A stretch of 64,000 bases of DNA from Membranipora membranacea. Lineage: Eukaryota > Bryozoa > Gymnolaemata > Cheilostomatida > Membraniporidae. The position numbers and the translations under genes were made by a program. Under the pieces are notes generated by a model. It did no database searches. It saw nothing but the letters and a program-made list of their open reading frames with translations, and had not been told where the DNA came from. Location: contig OU612065.1 of NCBI GenBank assembly GCA_914767715.1, positions 31,186,001 to 31,250,000 on the forward strand, written 5' to 3'. Positions 51,087-63,078 of this stretch are shown in pieces; positions within the stretch are counted from its first letter, which is position 1; each line of letters begins with the position of its first letter.

Positions 51087-53607
51087 TGTTTTATCTTGTC
51101 CTGTTAGTGTAGACTAAATATTATAGTTTGCATGTGGGACAGAGAGAAAGCAGGCAGAAAATGTGAATGGTCAGCAGAAGGCGATCACAGGAAGAAATGT
51201 TCTTTATAAATTCGGACAACTTTGTACATTTGCAAAGAAAAATACTTAAGTTGACAAAACAGCCTTTTGAGGCTTCAGGCGTAATAGATAATCAACAACA
51301 GGTAGGCCTAGCTCATAATTGTTTTAAGTGCCAGGAATCTACATAAAAAAGCTCTTAAATAGATTGTATATACATTATCTGGGGGGGGGGATCGTCGGGC
51401 GGGGGCAAAAGTCTGGGGGCTCAGACTACAGATGTAATGATGTAGTTAACGGATTGAGAATACAGGTACATTTATATATACCATATAAGATATATACCAA
51501 TAAAATATCTGATGCAGTTTGAAACATGCGCCCCTAACAGCTGTTCAATCGTTGCTGACCGAAAAAATAATGACCAGTTCCTAAAGTTACAGCTGGAGAC
51601 TGGCTGGTCCCCAAGAAGACTAAAGGTAAAGCCCAACTAGGTACAACATTATCTTAATTTGTAAAACAACCTACGATAAATGTTGAGTAGGACTTCCACA
51701 GCTTTAGGACTACATTATTACTATATATTTATAATATATAGATTAATAATTATCATTTATGGTGGAGTTGCTAATGAGCCAAGCCCAAACTTATTAAAAT
51801 GAAGTAGGCTATGGCAATCAAAGAACAAATCCTTGAACAAATGGTAAAATAAAAGTGGGGGGGGGGGGTAGCATAATGATCATAACTTTAAAGTCTATTA
51901 GAGTTAAATCATTAATTGAGATAATAAAACCCTGTTTTTGCATGTAGACCTACATCAGCCTGCCTGTCGTGTCATTGTTGTGTGTCTGTTTTCATTCAAC
52001 AATGATTAAATAATAATATCCAAATAATTGTATTGATATTGCATACAAAACTACATCTAAATTACCTCAAAATTTGATGACCTTTTCCAGAAGAAATGAT
52101 GGTGGGAAAGTACTTTGTAGCCCAGAGTTAAAATGGTACCTTCTCTCGCTTCACTTGTTCAGAATTAATGCCCATTCTCCTCTCCAATGAAGCTTTGCAC
52201 CATTACTCACACTACTTCACAGAGAATTGAGAAAAACTCTATGGTATTACTTTACCTGCATCTTTTCATTCACAGCTAAATTGTAGGCGGGGCTTAATGT
52301 TCAGCTAGAGTTTTTCATTTGTATGTGTTGTTTCAATGTGTGTCTTGTGCCCTGTCCCTCTGTCGGAGTAATAATTATGTTCTTAGGCAATGATGATCAA
52401 TGTAGCGGGAAATATTTTTGATAATTTAGAAAATCCAGTGCTCACTCAGCAAAAAGAAAAGCTACATTATTGTATATATTCTGCATATATTAGTTCTGTA
52501 TATATATATATATATATTGTGTATAATCTATGTAAGAAGTGTGATCTATAGTGTATAACCATAGTCAAACTTGTGGAGATGTGAGTAGAGCAAGGAATTA
52601 AACTCCTTGAGTAGAGAGAGGAGACTCATTCACTCTGCTGAGTCTGACCAGTGTGTTCTGCAGCCCAGAATGAGGGGGCCTTTGACTCTGACTCAGTCAC
52701 TCTTGTCTCTGTCAGACTCTCTCTCCTCTGTCTGTCACCATCCATCTGCAAGCCTCTTGTCACGTCAGTGTCAACTTGGAGAATGGAATCCTCTCCCATT
52801 GCTCCTGTCACTTTCAGTACATTAATTAGTCATATATAATAGATGGATGGATGGATAGATAGATAATATGCAGAGCATGTCCAGAGTAGACATGAGAGTT
52901 ACAGAACCAGGTGAACTTTGAAGTTCATGATCATCATAAACCCCCCCCCCCCCCATGCTCCACTAATCAAAACACTTTGTTTTAGTGGGGTTTGTTTGAT
53001 TCTGGAAATTGGATGGGTAAAGTATACAATACTTGCTCTTCAATCCAGATGCTTATTATGCTGGATGGGGCTTCCAAGCTCAACTGTGGATCTTATGTCC
53101 AATACACATAGCCCCCATTATGTAAAGCTCATGTATGTATGTAATGGGCTTTATAAGTATAGAGTAAGTTGAAGTGGTAGGGCCAGGCGAGGTTGGTGTG
53201 GGAGAAACGATGAAGCAGGAACCATTATTGTGATAAACAATGACATGAAGGAGACCATTCATGAGGAGCTACGTGGTCATGAGTTTTTTGTGATAAACCT
53301 TCTCCGGATCGACTGCAGATTGTGTACATAAGTATTTTTGTTCTTGCCCCTGGCCCTATCTTAATCTATGAATACGCCACAGAATTATACAAAAATGTTC
53401 CAACAGCATACCGCTCAGAAGTACTCATGAGGCCAATAACTGGAGCTTGTGCTTACCAATTTTGCCATTAGACCTAGACCTGGGCTTCCTATCATTATTA
53501 TATTTTCATGCTTTGACATAACAAATTTGGTTGATGTAGATTCAAATGTGGGCCTTTATGTATTGTGATTATGTTCATGTTTAGGTATCAACGAATAAGC
53601 AAAGGGC
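51087..53607. other. Intergenic between OATP 2 and HPF1
   Basis: The genes are divergent, so both promoters should be here. Seen: G-runs, an AT simple repeat (TATATA, about 52497-52517), a GATG/GATA repeat (52840-52866), a CT/AG-rich, less AT-rich stretch at 52600-52830, and a C-run near 52945. No coding frame is supported. A TTTAG just before the HPF1 start (about 53580-53585) may be the acceptor of a 5' untranslated exon. Confidence 0.4.
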
Positions 53608-56600
53608 ATGGCTGAAGAACCACAAGCAAAGAAAAAGAAATTGGAGGAAGATCTTGACGGAGCAGAAGTTGACACCAAAGATGTTGATACCTCAAAACGA
53701 GATCTGATAAAGAAAAAGTTTCTAGTGGATATGCCACAAGACTTTTATGACTTCTGGGACATAATACATGAAATGAACCCTGATCATCCAGCTGATGTTC
53801 TCAAGCCCTATGAATTGTGGTAAGCAAACATGTGGTCCTAATGTAGGGTTAAGTTATCAGTTTTTTTATCAAGATTAGAGTCCTAGAAAATATGACTGCA
53901 AATGAATTAACCCCTCAATCTAATTTGTTGTATCGATAAATCTATTGAATTAGATTAGATTTTATTGATACATTCGTTATCAATGATGATAGTGTGGAAT
54001 GTGTACAATGCGTAAAAAAAAAATTCTGAGAGCGGTGATTGTTGAAATATGTCATAAAAAAAGGAAAAAACGATTTGGCACGCTTTTGTGTTCTACATTT
54101 CTTAGGTCTAAAAATGGTATTATTGCGCGAGGAAACCCTACTAGAATTTCTTGGTATTCGATTATAAAGTGGATGGGTCGGATCATCAGCTATTCGTAAA
54201 AAAATGGCACTTCGAGAGTTCAAAAATAAAATCATATACGGTGGGCAAAGCTAAAACTTGTAATCTCTCACTATAACTAAGATCAGGTAAAATCATCCTG
54301 CTAGCTGATCGCTGTATTCTTTCTAATCTATCCCTGTCTTGATCAGATAACATAAAAAGCCAAGCAGGGGAGGCATACGTGATTAGGGATCGGATGTTGG
54401 CAGACCCTTACACAGACCTGCTGACAAACTTTGAGGGGTGTAACAGTAGACCGGAGGAACAATGTAGATATGCCATTTGACTTTTATGATTTCTGGGACA
54501 TGACATCACATGACCTGAATAGTAATGATTGGCCAATCAGGGGGAGAATATCCTCTTGTCCTGTACTACCATTCCACTATAGGATTACAAACTCATCTAA
54601 AGATTTTTTGCCTTTTGCAATGATCAAATGTTTACAGCTTTTCGGATTTGTTTTTAATTTTCAAGCCTTGGTGGTCCCTATGATGTTCTACTCGGGAAAT
54701 CATCGACTGATGACAAAGACTATCTACTGCACCACAGATTTTTCTATGATTTCCCAGAATTCCAAACAGTGTTACTCAGTAAGTCATTGAAACATCACAT
54801 TCCCTCATTGTACTTGTCTGTTCATCCAAAATATTAGGCCTATTATAACATGACCAACTCAAATGTGTAGAAGTTATCTGCCCTTCAAATGTGAGAGGAT
54901 GATACACTATTACTACCACTTAAAGCCCTCACTCCCTTCTTTCAGGGAGGGTTGGATGTATCCACCAGCCCTGCTGCTCTTCCTATCCAAACATTACTGA
55001 TAATTCATTACCTACAGCAGCATACTCCTTGTTAACTCAGACCCAGTATAATGCACTGTTTTCTGGGAGAATTTCTTGATAGGAGCATTGCTTTTTTAAA
55101 TCTCATCAGGCCCAATTTCCTCAAGGTATCAAGTACTGAAGGGCTTCTCGGCCTATTGGCTAAGATCAAAGTGTAGTGGCCAATGGCTGATTAGTGCCTG
55201 TTTCAGTTTCTGGCAGCTTGCTGCACACTCACGATTAGGAGGTCCACCATGGCCTCACCTCTAGGATGCATTCTAGTTTACTAGGATGTATCACACTCTC
55301 AGTACGAGGACTCCGGGCAACTTGCGTCCCTCTTTAGGGGCAGCCCACCCTCTGTTTTGTCATAAACAGGAAGTACTGAAAGGCTTTAAGTGATTTCAGC
55401 TGTGTCCTGATAACCATGACACAAAGTAAAACAGATTATATGTAAAGACAGGCGTAGTTAACTTACCTTGAATGAGTCTCATGGTATCGTCCAAATTGTC
55501 CCTTCCCATAGTCAAATCATCAGTTAATTCACGTTTGACGAAAGGTAACATAGGGAAGATTGACTGTCACCATGGTTATTTTTATACTCTATGTTGCAAA
55601 AGCATTCTATTCATCCATCAATTTCTCTCTCTCAATTCAGGTACACAGAAAAACTCGCAGTATCACATAGGATATTATAGAGACTCTCCCTCTGAAGCTC
55701 CCGTATTTCTCGCTGGTAATGATGGTACTGAGTGTAAGCTGACTGTCATCAGTGATAATATCCTCGCAGCTGTACTCCATAATCTTCAACACCATCGACA
55801 CAAGAATAAAGGGAAAAAAGTGGGTCAACTTTGCTTTACAGTGATAACGCTAAACTAAGTTATGAAAGGAATGTTGCTGGTTGCATGTTTTGTTTGGTGA
55901 TGAAAGACAACTTCTCTTTTTTTGGTGATTTTTCAAAAGATGAGAAGAAGAATTTCAAAAGACAATGTGATGTTTATTCCAACTCACTATATGTGTATAT
56001 CTTGCCGTCTTTGTAACATGAATTCACATACTACAGGCTGACCTACCATCCATGTTTTACAATTTTTAATTCAATTTCAACCAGTTGAGAGAAAAACTTG
56101 AAGCCGTTATGAAAGAGAAGGGATATGACTCGGGAAAAAATACAAAAAAAATAAAAGTCAGATCAAAGAAGATTGTCAGTAGAGGTTTTCATGGCGCAGG
56201 TAAACAAGATCCTTAGAATCTGTGATAGCTGGTAACTCACCTCCACACATGAACTTGACTTTTATATTTCTGCTCACCGTAAAAGTCACAAGACTTATAA
56301 ATGAAGGTGACATATAAAATAATACATGACAAACGGCTTATAACTGAAACATGCTTTCCTTATTTTGGGCCATAGATAGTGACTTATAACTGATAAATGA
56401 TTGTCCATGTCTTTGGAATGGTTCATATAAGCCGTTTTAAGTGTGTGGTATCTTGTTTAAGTGAAAACAAGATTTCTTTGAGGCCACAGCTATTCATTTA
56501 TAAGTCTGGTGACTTGAGCGCTAGTCTTGTCAATCGCTTCAAGCAGCGTAACCTTACCCAAAAACTTTTCATCTTGATCTAACTTAATTGTTACATGATT

Positions 56601-57571
56601 GAATGAATCGGGCAAAAAAGTTTGCTGCGGAATGAACTGCACATAAGCTCACTTTGACCATCCCTGTTCCAATTAATAATAACAATAATACAATTTTCCG
56701 CCATTGATGATAATTTACAGGAATCGTTGTGCCTGTGGATGAGAATGAGGTTGGGTGGAGAGAAGTTCCACAAACTATAGGGAAACTGAAGAAAATGTTT
56801 AAATCCATAGTCAGTAAAGACGGTAACAGCTCAAAATCAGCGGATGACCTGCAGGAGATTATCACGTAAGATCTGTTAAAATGTTCAAAGTTTCAAATTT
56901 TAATTTTGCGACTGCAAAAATCTGTTGTTGGACTCCTAGAAATTTATATCTATGTTCCCTTCAGGAAGCATAGATTGACCTAAGACGAGTGAATGGGAGA
57001 CACTGACCCTTATTCTTACCTCTATCAAAACAGTATTTTGAGAGTTATGCTCTCATTATACATGGTTAGATAACTCACTTCATGTTCGTCTTAGCTATAA
57101 GTAGATGTAACTCTTTCAAAAGTATGGGCTCAAAAACTTTTTACTTTTGGACCACAATGGGTATTATCATCATGTCATCATCATAGAATACGTCCCCTTT
57201 CTACAACAGCTGTTCTACAGACACAGCTTATTCCCAAATCATCCTGCATACCAATTGTTTTTTTGGTTTTACCAGGATTGTATATGATAATAATAACTTA
57301 TATTGCTAATTATATATTATGCTCATTTTAGTGATTTGTGTCTCTTCATTTCTGTTGTAGGTATGTGCAGTTCGCCAATGATGAGGGTGATTACGGACAA
57401 GGTCTAGAGCTCGGTAATGATTTATTCTGCTTTGGTGAGAATTCTCTTCATGGTTATGTTAAATCTGTCATGCCGATGGCTTATATGCTGCTTGGGTACT
57501 CAGCATTTGAACAGATCATCTTGGCTCATTTAGACAATCGAAGTAAAGACTCTGTAAGCTACCTAAGCTGA
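53608..57571 (+). CDS. HPF1: Histone PARylation factor 1 (HPF1), 324 aa
   Basis: Six exons, 53608-53819, 54666-54778, 55641-55819, 56085-56199, 56721-56865 and 57361-57571 (TGA), give 325 codons in frame. HPF1 binds PARP1/PARP2 at DNA breaks and completes their active site so that Ser residues on histones are ADP-ribosylated. Seen: a Lys-rich N-terminus (AKKKKLEED) likely for nuclear entry, the DMPQDFYDFWDI motif, GGPYDVLLGK, a YHIGYYRDSP motif, GFHGAG, and YVQFANDEGDYGQGLELG. In the last, Asp262-Glu263 correspond to the Asp-Glu pair needed in human HPF1, where the Glu is catalytic. The length is close to that of the human protein (about 346). No PBZ zinc finger is seen in front. Introns 1 and 2 hold a LINE fragment, an exon relic and a U2-headed SINE. 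Confidence 0.94.
53935..54425 (-). mobile_element. LINE fragment, 3' end of ORF2-type protein
   Basis: Minus frames read ITYASPAWLFMLSDQDRDRL then ERIQRSASRMI, and near the end HPLYNRIPRNSSRVSSRNN with a FFPFFMTYFN motif. This is the usual C-terminal region of jockey/RTE/CR1-like ORF2 proteins (Y..PaW, Q..a.R.I, HPL). The minus 3' end has a short AATCTAATCTAAT tail, typical of a non-LTR insertion. It lies in HPF1 intron 1, antisense to the gene. Confidence 0.75.
54459..54530 (+). pseudogene. Relic of HPF1 exon 1 in intron 1
   Basis: The bases around 54464-54505 (GTAGATATGCCATTTGAC, TTTTATGATTTCTGGGACAT) match exon 1 at 53727-53768 (GTGGATATGCCACAAGAC, TTTTATGACTTCTGGGACAT). Homology fades after that. 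It starts just beyond the LINE fragment. Using it as an exon would not clearly keep the frame, so I take it as a leftover of an exon duplication. Confidence 0.6.
55131..55386 (+). mobile_element. U2 snRNA-headed SINE-like insertion
   Basis: Bases 55143-55176 match the conserved 5' end of U2 snRNA almost fully (GCTTCTCGGCCT, GGCTAAGATCAA, GTGTAGT), then the sequence departs from U2. The insert is flanked by 16-bp direct repeats, AAGTACTGAAGGGCTT (55131-55146) and AAGTACTGAAAGGCTT (55371-55386), differing at one base. It lies in HPF1 intron 2 in sense. The body (about 195 bp) has no poly-A tail and no recognised partner. It is not a working U2 gene, since the Sm site and the 3' stems are missing. 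Confidence 0.7.
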
Positions 57572-58293
57572 TGTTGACAGTTATCAGATTGACTGCAACA
57601 TCTGGTTACTGATGACAATATTAGCGGATAGCCTGAGGGTCCCGCACCGTTCTTGTATATGATGTATGATGATGTACAATCCCAGACTCGAACCGAGTTG
57701 TTCTATATTAAATTTTTGAGGAGTTTTTGTTGACATTCTTCTAGACAGTTATTTTATGATATTACTTGCGACAAGAATTTGTTTTTTTGTATCTGTTTAA
57801 CATTTTTATTCGTAATATAATGGCCATAAAGAAAAAGAAATAAGCGTTAATAATTTGGCATTTTTGTTGGGGATTTGATGAATGAGTGACGAGACGAAAA
57901 TCTAGAGGCCGGGAACGTAAACAGCATCTCAACCAGGACTTTCCACTGTATAATTATAATGGCAAAGAGAAAGAAGACTGTAGAATAAGCCATAATGCTG
58001 CTTTGCATGCGGTAAAAATAGAAATAAGATATTTGCATATTTAATAGGAAATGCTCTGATCATAATTATTCATAAGTTGGTTGGAAAGATTGCCAGACAC
58101 ATAAAAATAGTCAACTGAGACATGTGAATTAATAAACTTTTTGCATGCAAAACTTGGCCTGACAAGAAGTTTTCAGCATTCAGATCATTTGGAAGATGTT
58201 GACTGTTATTAATTATTATATTAGAATACTATTCATAATTGATAATACTGCCATTTGCACGAATATCTGTCAGATCTTCTGTGAGAAAGTCAC
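57572..58293. other. Convergent 3' flanks of HPF1 and the M4 gene
   Basis: About 720 bases between the stop codons of two convergent genes. It should contain both 3' untranslated regions. An ATTAAA signal (57706-57711) may serve HPF1. No other gene is seen. Confidence 0.45.
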
Positions 58294-61200
58294 TTAGAGT
58301 TTCTTACAGGAATGACACGAGATGCCCACCACATCAAAGGCACTTTGCACGTCCTTGACATTTAGCTTGAGATCCTTAGCTGCACTCTCTACTCCACAAG
58401 CACCACAATGCATTGACGTAGTGGGATTCCAAAACATGAGGTTAGCGGTGTTGAACACCTGAAATAGAAATAAAGTTGGACATCATTCTAAGGTATGATA
58501 TGAATTAATGAATCAATCTGCATTCTTCTTTGTTTGGATTAAATTTCATCAACCCAACCTATTTCTTAATACAATGATAGTAAGGAGCCATTCTAATTTA
58601 TAAATATGGTAGCCTAGATTAGGTGGGCATGATACGGCCTTTTGAGGTATTGACATTGTGGGCTGTACTTAATTTAGCTTAATTCCGATTCTATTCGCAA
58701 GTTAAAGCTGAACATTTCCAGGTATTATTTATGATATTGATATGCATTCCATACTCTTCACAGGTAAATAGGTGAAAATTTGCTAGAGTTTAGTTTTGCT
58801 AGTTTTTAATGCCTTAATGTTAGCTAGCATCAATATAAAGTTCTTAGACTGAGTAAATGTTGGTTAGCTGTATGTACACCACAAACTTTCCCTCCTTTAA
58901 ATGCTTGATCTATCAATGACAATACTAACCTGAAAAGCCTTGATGTAGTCCCAGTATTTAGTTTTAGACAGAGTACAGAAAGCCTTGTTGTATATCCCAG
59001 AGCTGTAGTGCACATCAACACCAGGTTCATAATCTTTGTAATGATCCAAACCACCTAACATAAGAAAACAATGTTGTGATTATTCCAGGCCCTGCAAGGT
59101 TTTAGGCAGCTAGATATTTATAGAAATTTTGCTACATGTGTGTATAGAAGGTCATTATTAGGTGACCTTTCCCCTTCGTGTCTCTACCTTAATTAATATT
59201 AACCAGAGATGAGTTGAAATTATTCATGAATAGGGCTGACCAATGTTAGCTACAACAAAATGGAGTTAACAAAAGTAAGGAGATTACGTAAATGTTAGCT
59301 AGCCACTATTTTTGCAATTTCAAGCATAGTTTGCCAAAAGAGCAATGAATCCCTCATTTTCCTCTATCACTTACCGAATCGTTTAGGGTTACACATGTCT
59401 CTCAAAGCTTCATCCTTCCCTGGTCTCATAATATCAGCACCAATCAGGAAGTCGCTCCTCTTCTTGTAGTACATATTACATGTCTGAGCTAAAATAATAA
59501 CACATGAACATGATTACTTCCCAGCCTCTTCTTTCGGAACCTGTCTAGCTAAGACGATGGTTGGGAGTAACTTTGACAAACTTACTGATAATTTAAAAGG
59601 TCATGTGATAAAACAGGAACTGGAAGCAGGAAACTTGATGATTATATTGCCTTACACCATGAAAAAACGCTTAAAATCAACAAAGGTGGTTCTACAGCGT
59701 CAAAGTGACCAAAGACTAGAAAGAGGGTCAGATGAGCCTGTTCGGAATCTAATCAGCTGGAGAAACAGTTAATGACTCTAACTGAAACTTCATGGACACT
59801 TCATTCTGACTTACCTAATATATCAGAGTAAGCTTCGTTCATACCGCCCATCTCTCCGTAGTACTCCATATCACCTCCGTGCCATTCTGTTATAGCGTGG
59901 CCGATCTCGTGACAGATAATATCCAGAGACGATAGAGGGTAGAAGTCCTTCTTGTTTCTGAAATTCACAATTTCTAGTTTCATATCTTGTAGTAAGTCGA
60001 AAAGTATTATCTTAAATTATACGCATTTTATTTTTTGGGTATTTCTAAAATTTGTCAATTATGCGTTCTGCTGAAAATTAGAATTTTGTATCTTGGTAGG
60101 ATTAAAAATCGATCAGGCAAAACATAATCTGCAATGAAAAGCCAATTTTTTGCCAACAATTATAGATAGGTCTCAAGCTATGGTGTTTTTTAACATTTAC
60201 AGCACCCCTACAGCACCATCTGAGCTTTTATAAATAATTATTAAATGACTTACCCATCTCCAATTACGAATGAGAATCCATTGAAGAAAGCATTGTCATA
60301 ATTAACTCCATAATGGGTGTAAATCTTCAAGTCACTGGCATTGGTTTCTGAAAAGAGACACATTACAATGTAAGTGTTGTCGAAAAATCAATGCACTACA
60401 AAGGGGAGGTAATTCTTTGTAAAGGCAACTTATCTCGTCTGCTCTGCAAATACTTCTTTTTACATGATAGTGTAAGAACGCGATCAGCCTAGGATCATCA
60501 TACATGGTTAGCAGATATAAATGTGTTGTCATTGAGCAGAAGTCTCCGTTACTCAGCAATGGATCAGCTCTTTTTAACTAGTGAGTTCAGGTGGTCAAAA
60601 ATGACTGTCTAAACCTTACGGTGAGGGGGGATTTCATCTCCAACTAGATGATTCCATAGCTGAACAAAGTAGTTGCCATAAGTGAAAGCCTCATTCCTTG
60701 GACTGTATCCACCTGTGAAAGCAAATTGATCCCATTCTCTGGTGATAGCTCTATCACAGACGAATGTGGACTTGGTAATCTTTCTCGACAGATACCTCTT
60801 GTTTTCTAAACTGAACACCTGTGGTCAAAAAATATGTTGTTGGCAATTGGATATAACAAAATATATATAATTAAGATACTGGAATACTGATGAACCATTT
60901 TCTTTGAACACTCCTGCGATTCCTTTTTATACCAGCACTTGGACTTATAACAATGAGAGATATCCAGACAGTATCCTATGATATAGTACTCCCAATGCTT
61001 CTACTCTTATGGATGCTCAATAAGGCAAGCCTGTCCGCTCAGAAGTTACATAGACAACCAAACATGAAACAACTTGTGCAAAAAATATTATTGCACTGCT
61101 TGGAATCCCTGCAAAATTTTAATGCGATCAGTGTTGTATTGTGGGAGATCTCATATGCTGGACTGTCTCAATGTAGGAGAGCCGGTGTTGTGGTGAGTGT

Positions 61201-63078
61201 GGGGAATGATTCATGTTGGGAGGTATGAGAAATAAACGCTCTTTTCTTACCTCTACTCTATTCTCATTGTTTCTGTGTCTGCACCACTTGTTGTCATCCT
61301 CCTGCTCCACGTCCATTACCACTGAAGAGTTACCAATCTTCTCATTACCCAGAATACCCCTCACGTCTACAGACTGGAGGTTGTTCCAAGTTTTCTCCAC
61401 TTTTCCAGTATGAGCATTGACCAAACCTGTTGGTACAAACGGATAAATGTTTTAACAACTGTATTGATATGTTCTCATGATTTCAATCTTGTCTATTTTC
61501 TAGCTTTTAAAGGTAATTTTATCACACAAAAATAGCTTTAGTTCCAGGGCCATTCTCATCAAGCCCCTCTCCCCAACTGATATCTTTGTCACTCATCCTA
61601 CACTATTATCAAACTTACCTATGATGTAGGCTGAAACTGGCCCGTATCCTGTCTCTTTCTTCGCGTCATCGGCCCAGTCAACAAAGTAGCCTGTCCTCCA
61701 TACTAGCTTGTCACCATCATCCTAATTGATCAAAGGGGATTAACTTTTATTTTAATTTCAAATTTTATTTGAAATATTAAATGAGCTCAATATTTTTATT
61801 TTGGGATGATTATGGCTCTCTAGATTTAGGACCTAGGTGTAAGACTGAGCGACAGCGGGCACAGAAGCTGAATGAATTTTCAAAGTAACGATGTTGTCAT
61901 CTAAACGAATTTTATTTATCTAGTGAGAACTCACAGTTTGTAGAAAATTGAGCTTTGCTCTGGGGTCAGCGTATATCCAGTTGACCTCCCTGAGACCTGC
62001 ATGTTTCCAGTGAACTTTCAGTAAATCCAGTGCAACCTCCATTGAGATATCGGGTTTACAATCAACTGCTGGTAGGCCTTTTGAAGTACCAACAAACCCT
62101 TGTACTCGGTCGATTTTTCCTATAGAATAATAGGTAACCAAGAGCATTGAGCAAGATCATTGAAAGCATATACATAATCTTGGTATAATTTAATTGGGTT
62201 GTTTTGTAATATATCACTTATGGTATACAGTACATAATTTTACAATCTTTCATCACAGCGTGGTCAATCTTCAGAAAGCCTGTTTTCTGTATTTCTTTGC
62301 TCACAAAATTCAAGTACCAGTGTAGCATATATTAAACACAACACTAAAATCAAACCAGAACTCCCAACTCAGGTCCTTGTGACACTGAAACAAATACTGC
62401 AATACTGTGTCTATTGAATTATCTGCTCTTACCAGTTCTATGGGTGTGAGTAGTGATCACTGAGCCGTAAATGGGTATACCATTGAGGGTTTGTCTCCAC
62501 TTAGTAATATCTCCAATTTGTTGAACTTTCTCAAGATGGACACCATCATACGAGATATTCTTTAGTAAGATGCTTGGATTTGTGTGAATAGGCAGCACTT
62601 TTTGTGGCATCAAATATAGATGTGTAGCTTGGCCGTAACCTGCTTTGTGGAACAGTCACAAGTAAGATAAATAATTAAAAGTGAAAAAAGATTTATGATC
62701 AGATATTATATGGAACATCTTTTGATCAACGTCCTCACTTAAAACCCTGTGCAAAGATTTACCACATGGTCAGAGGAAGATGCTAGGTAACAACAAACAG
62801 GGCGACACTGCCAACCGAGAAGTTATCTCACTTGTGCCTTGCCAAAAACAGCACTGAATCTAGGGCAAATTACTAGACAGTTTATCCTTATCTTGGCTCT
62901 CATGCTATCATCGAAAAATTTATAAAAAAATGATTAAGTTATAGTTACAATTTCAGACTTTGATACCAAACAACCAATAGTGCCTTCACCCCCTAAAATA
63001 CCTATACAACTCATGTAGCTTCTCACCTAAAAACACTGCTAGTGCAGCGCAGCAAAATAGTAAACTTCTTTGCTCCAT
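58294..63078 (-). CDS. Secreted M4 (thermolysin-like) zinc metallopeptidase, 520 aa
   Basis: Eleven exons: 63078-63027, 62639-62433, 62119-61935, 61721-61619, 61426-61251, 60818-60620, 60347-60254, 59957-59815, 59488-59375, 59054-58930, 58458-58294 (TAA); 521 codons in frame. It would cut peptide bonds before hydrophobic residues outside the cell. Seen: signal peptide (MEQRSLLFCCAALAVFLG), an FTP-type propeptide region (about 60-90; RQTLNGIPIYGSV), the M4 motif HYGVNYDNAFFNGF with GDG, HEIGH (355-359) with catalytic Glu356, third zinc ligand Glu380 in GGMNEAYSD, and His440 in DVHYSSGIYNKAF. All catalytic residues are present. The last exon has a Cys-rich C-terminal end (CGACG, CHSCKKL). A TATTTAAG motif about 130 bases before the ATG may be a TATA box. 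The family is mainly bacterial and patchy in animals. Confidence 0.93.

Noticed and set aside
52600-52830. CT/AG-rich, less AT-rich stretch with overlapping open frames on both strands
   Set aside because: Low-complexity composition explains the frames; no protein pattern.
54431-54790. Plus frame that spans HPF1 exon 2 in another phase
   Set aside because: Wrong phase for exon 2; the conserved HPF1 residues appear only in the spliced frame.
55131-55386. Functional U2 snRNA gene
   Set aside because: Only the 5' end matches; the Sm site and 3' stems are absent and direct repeats flank it.
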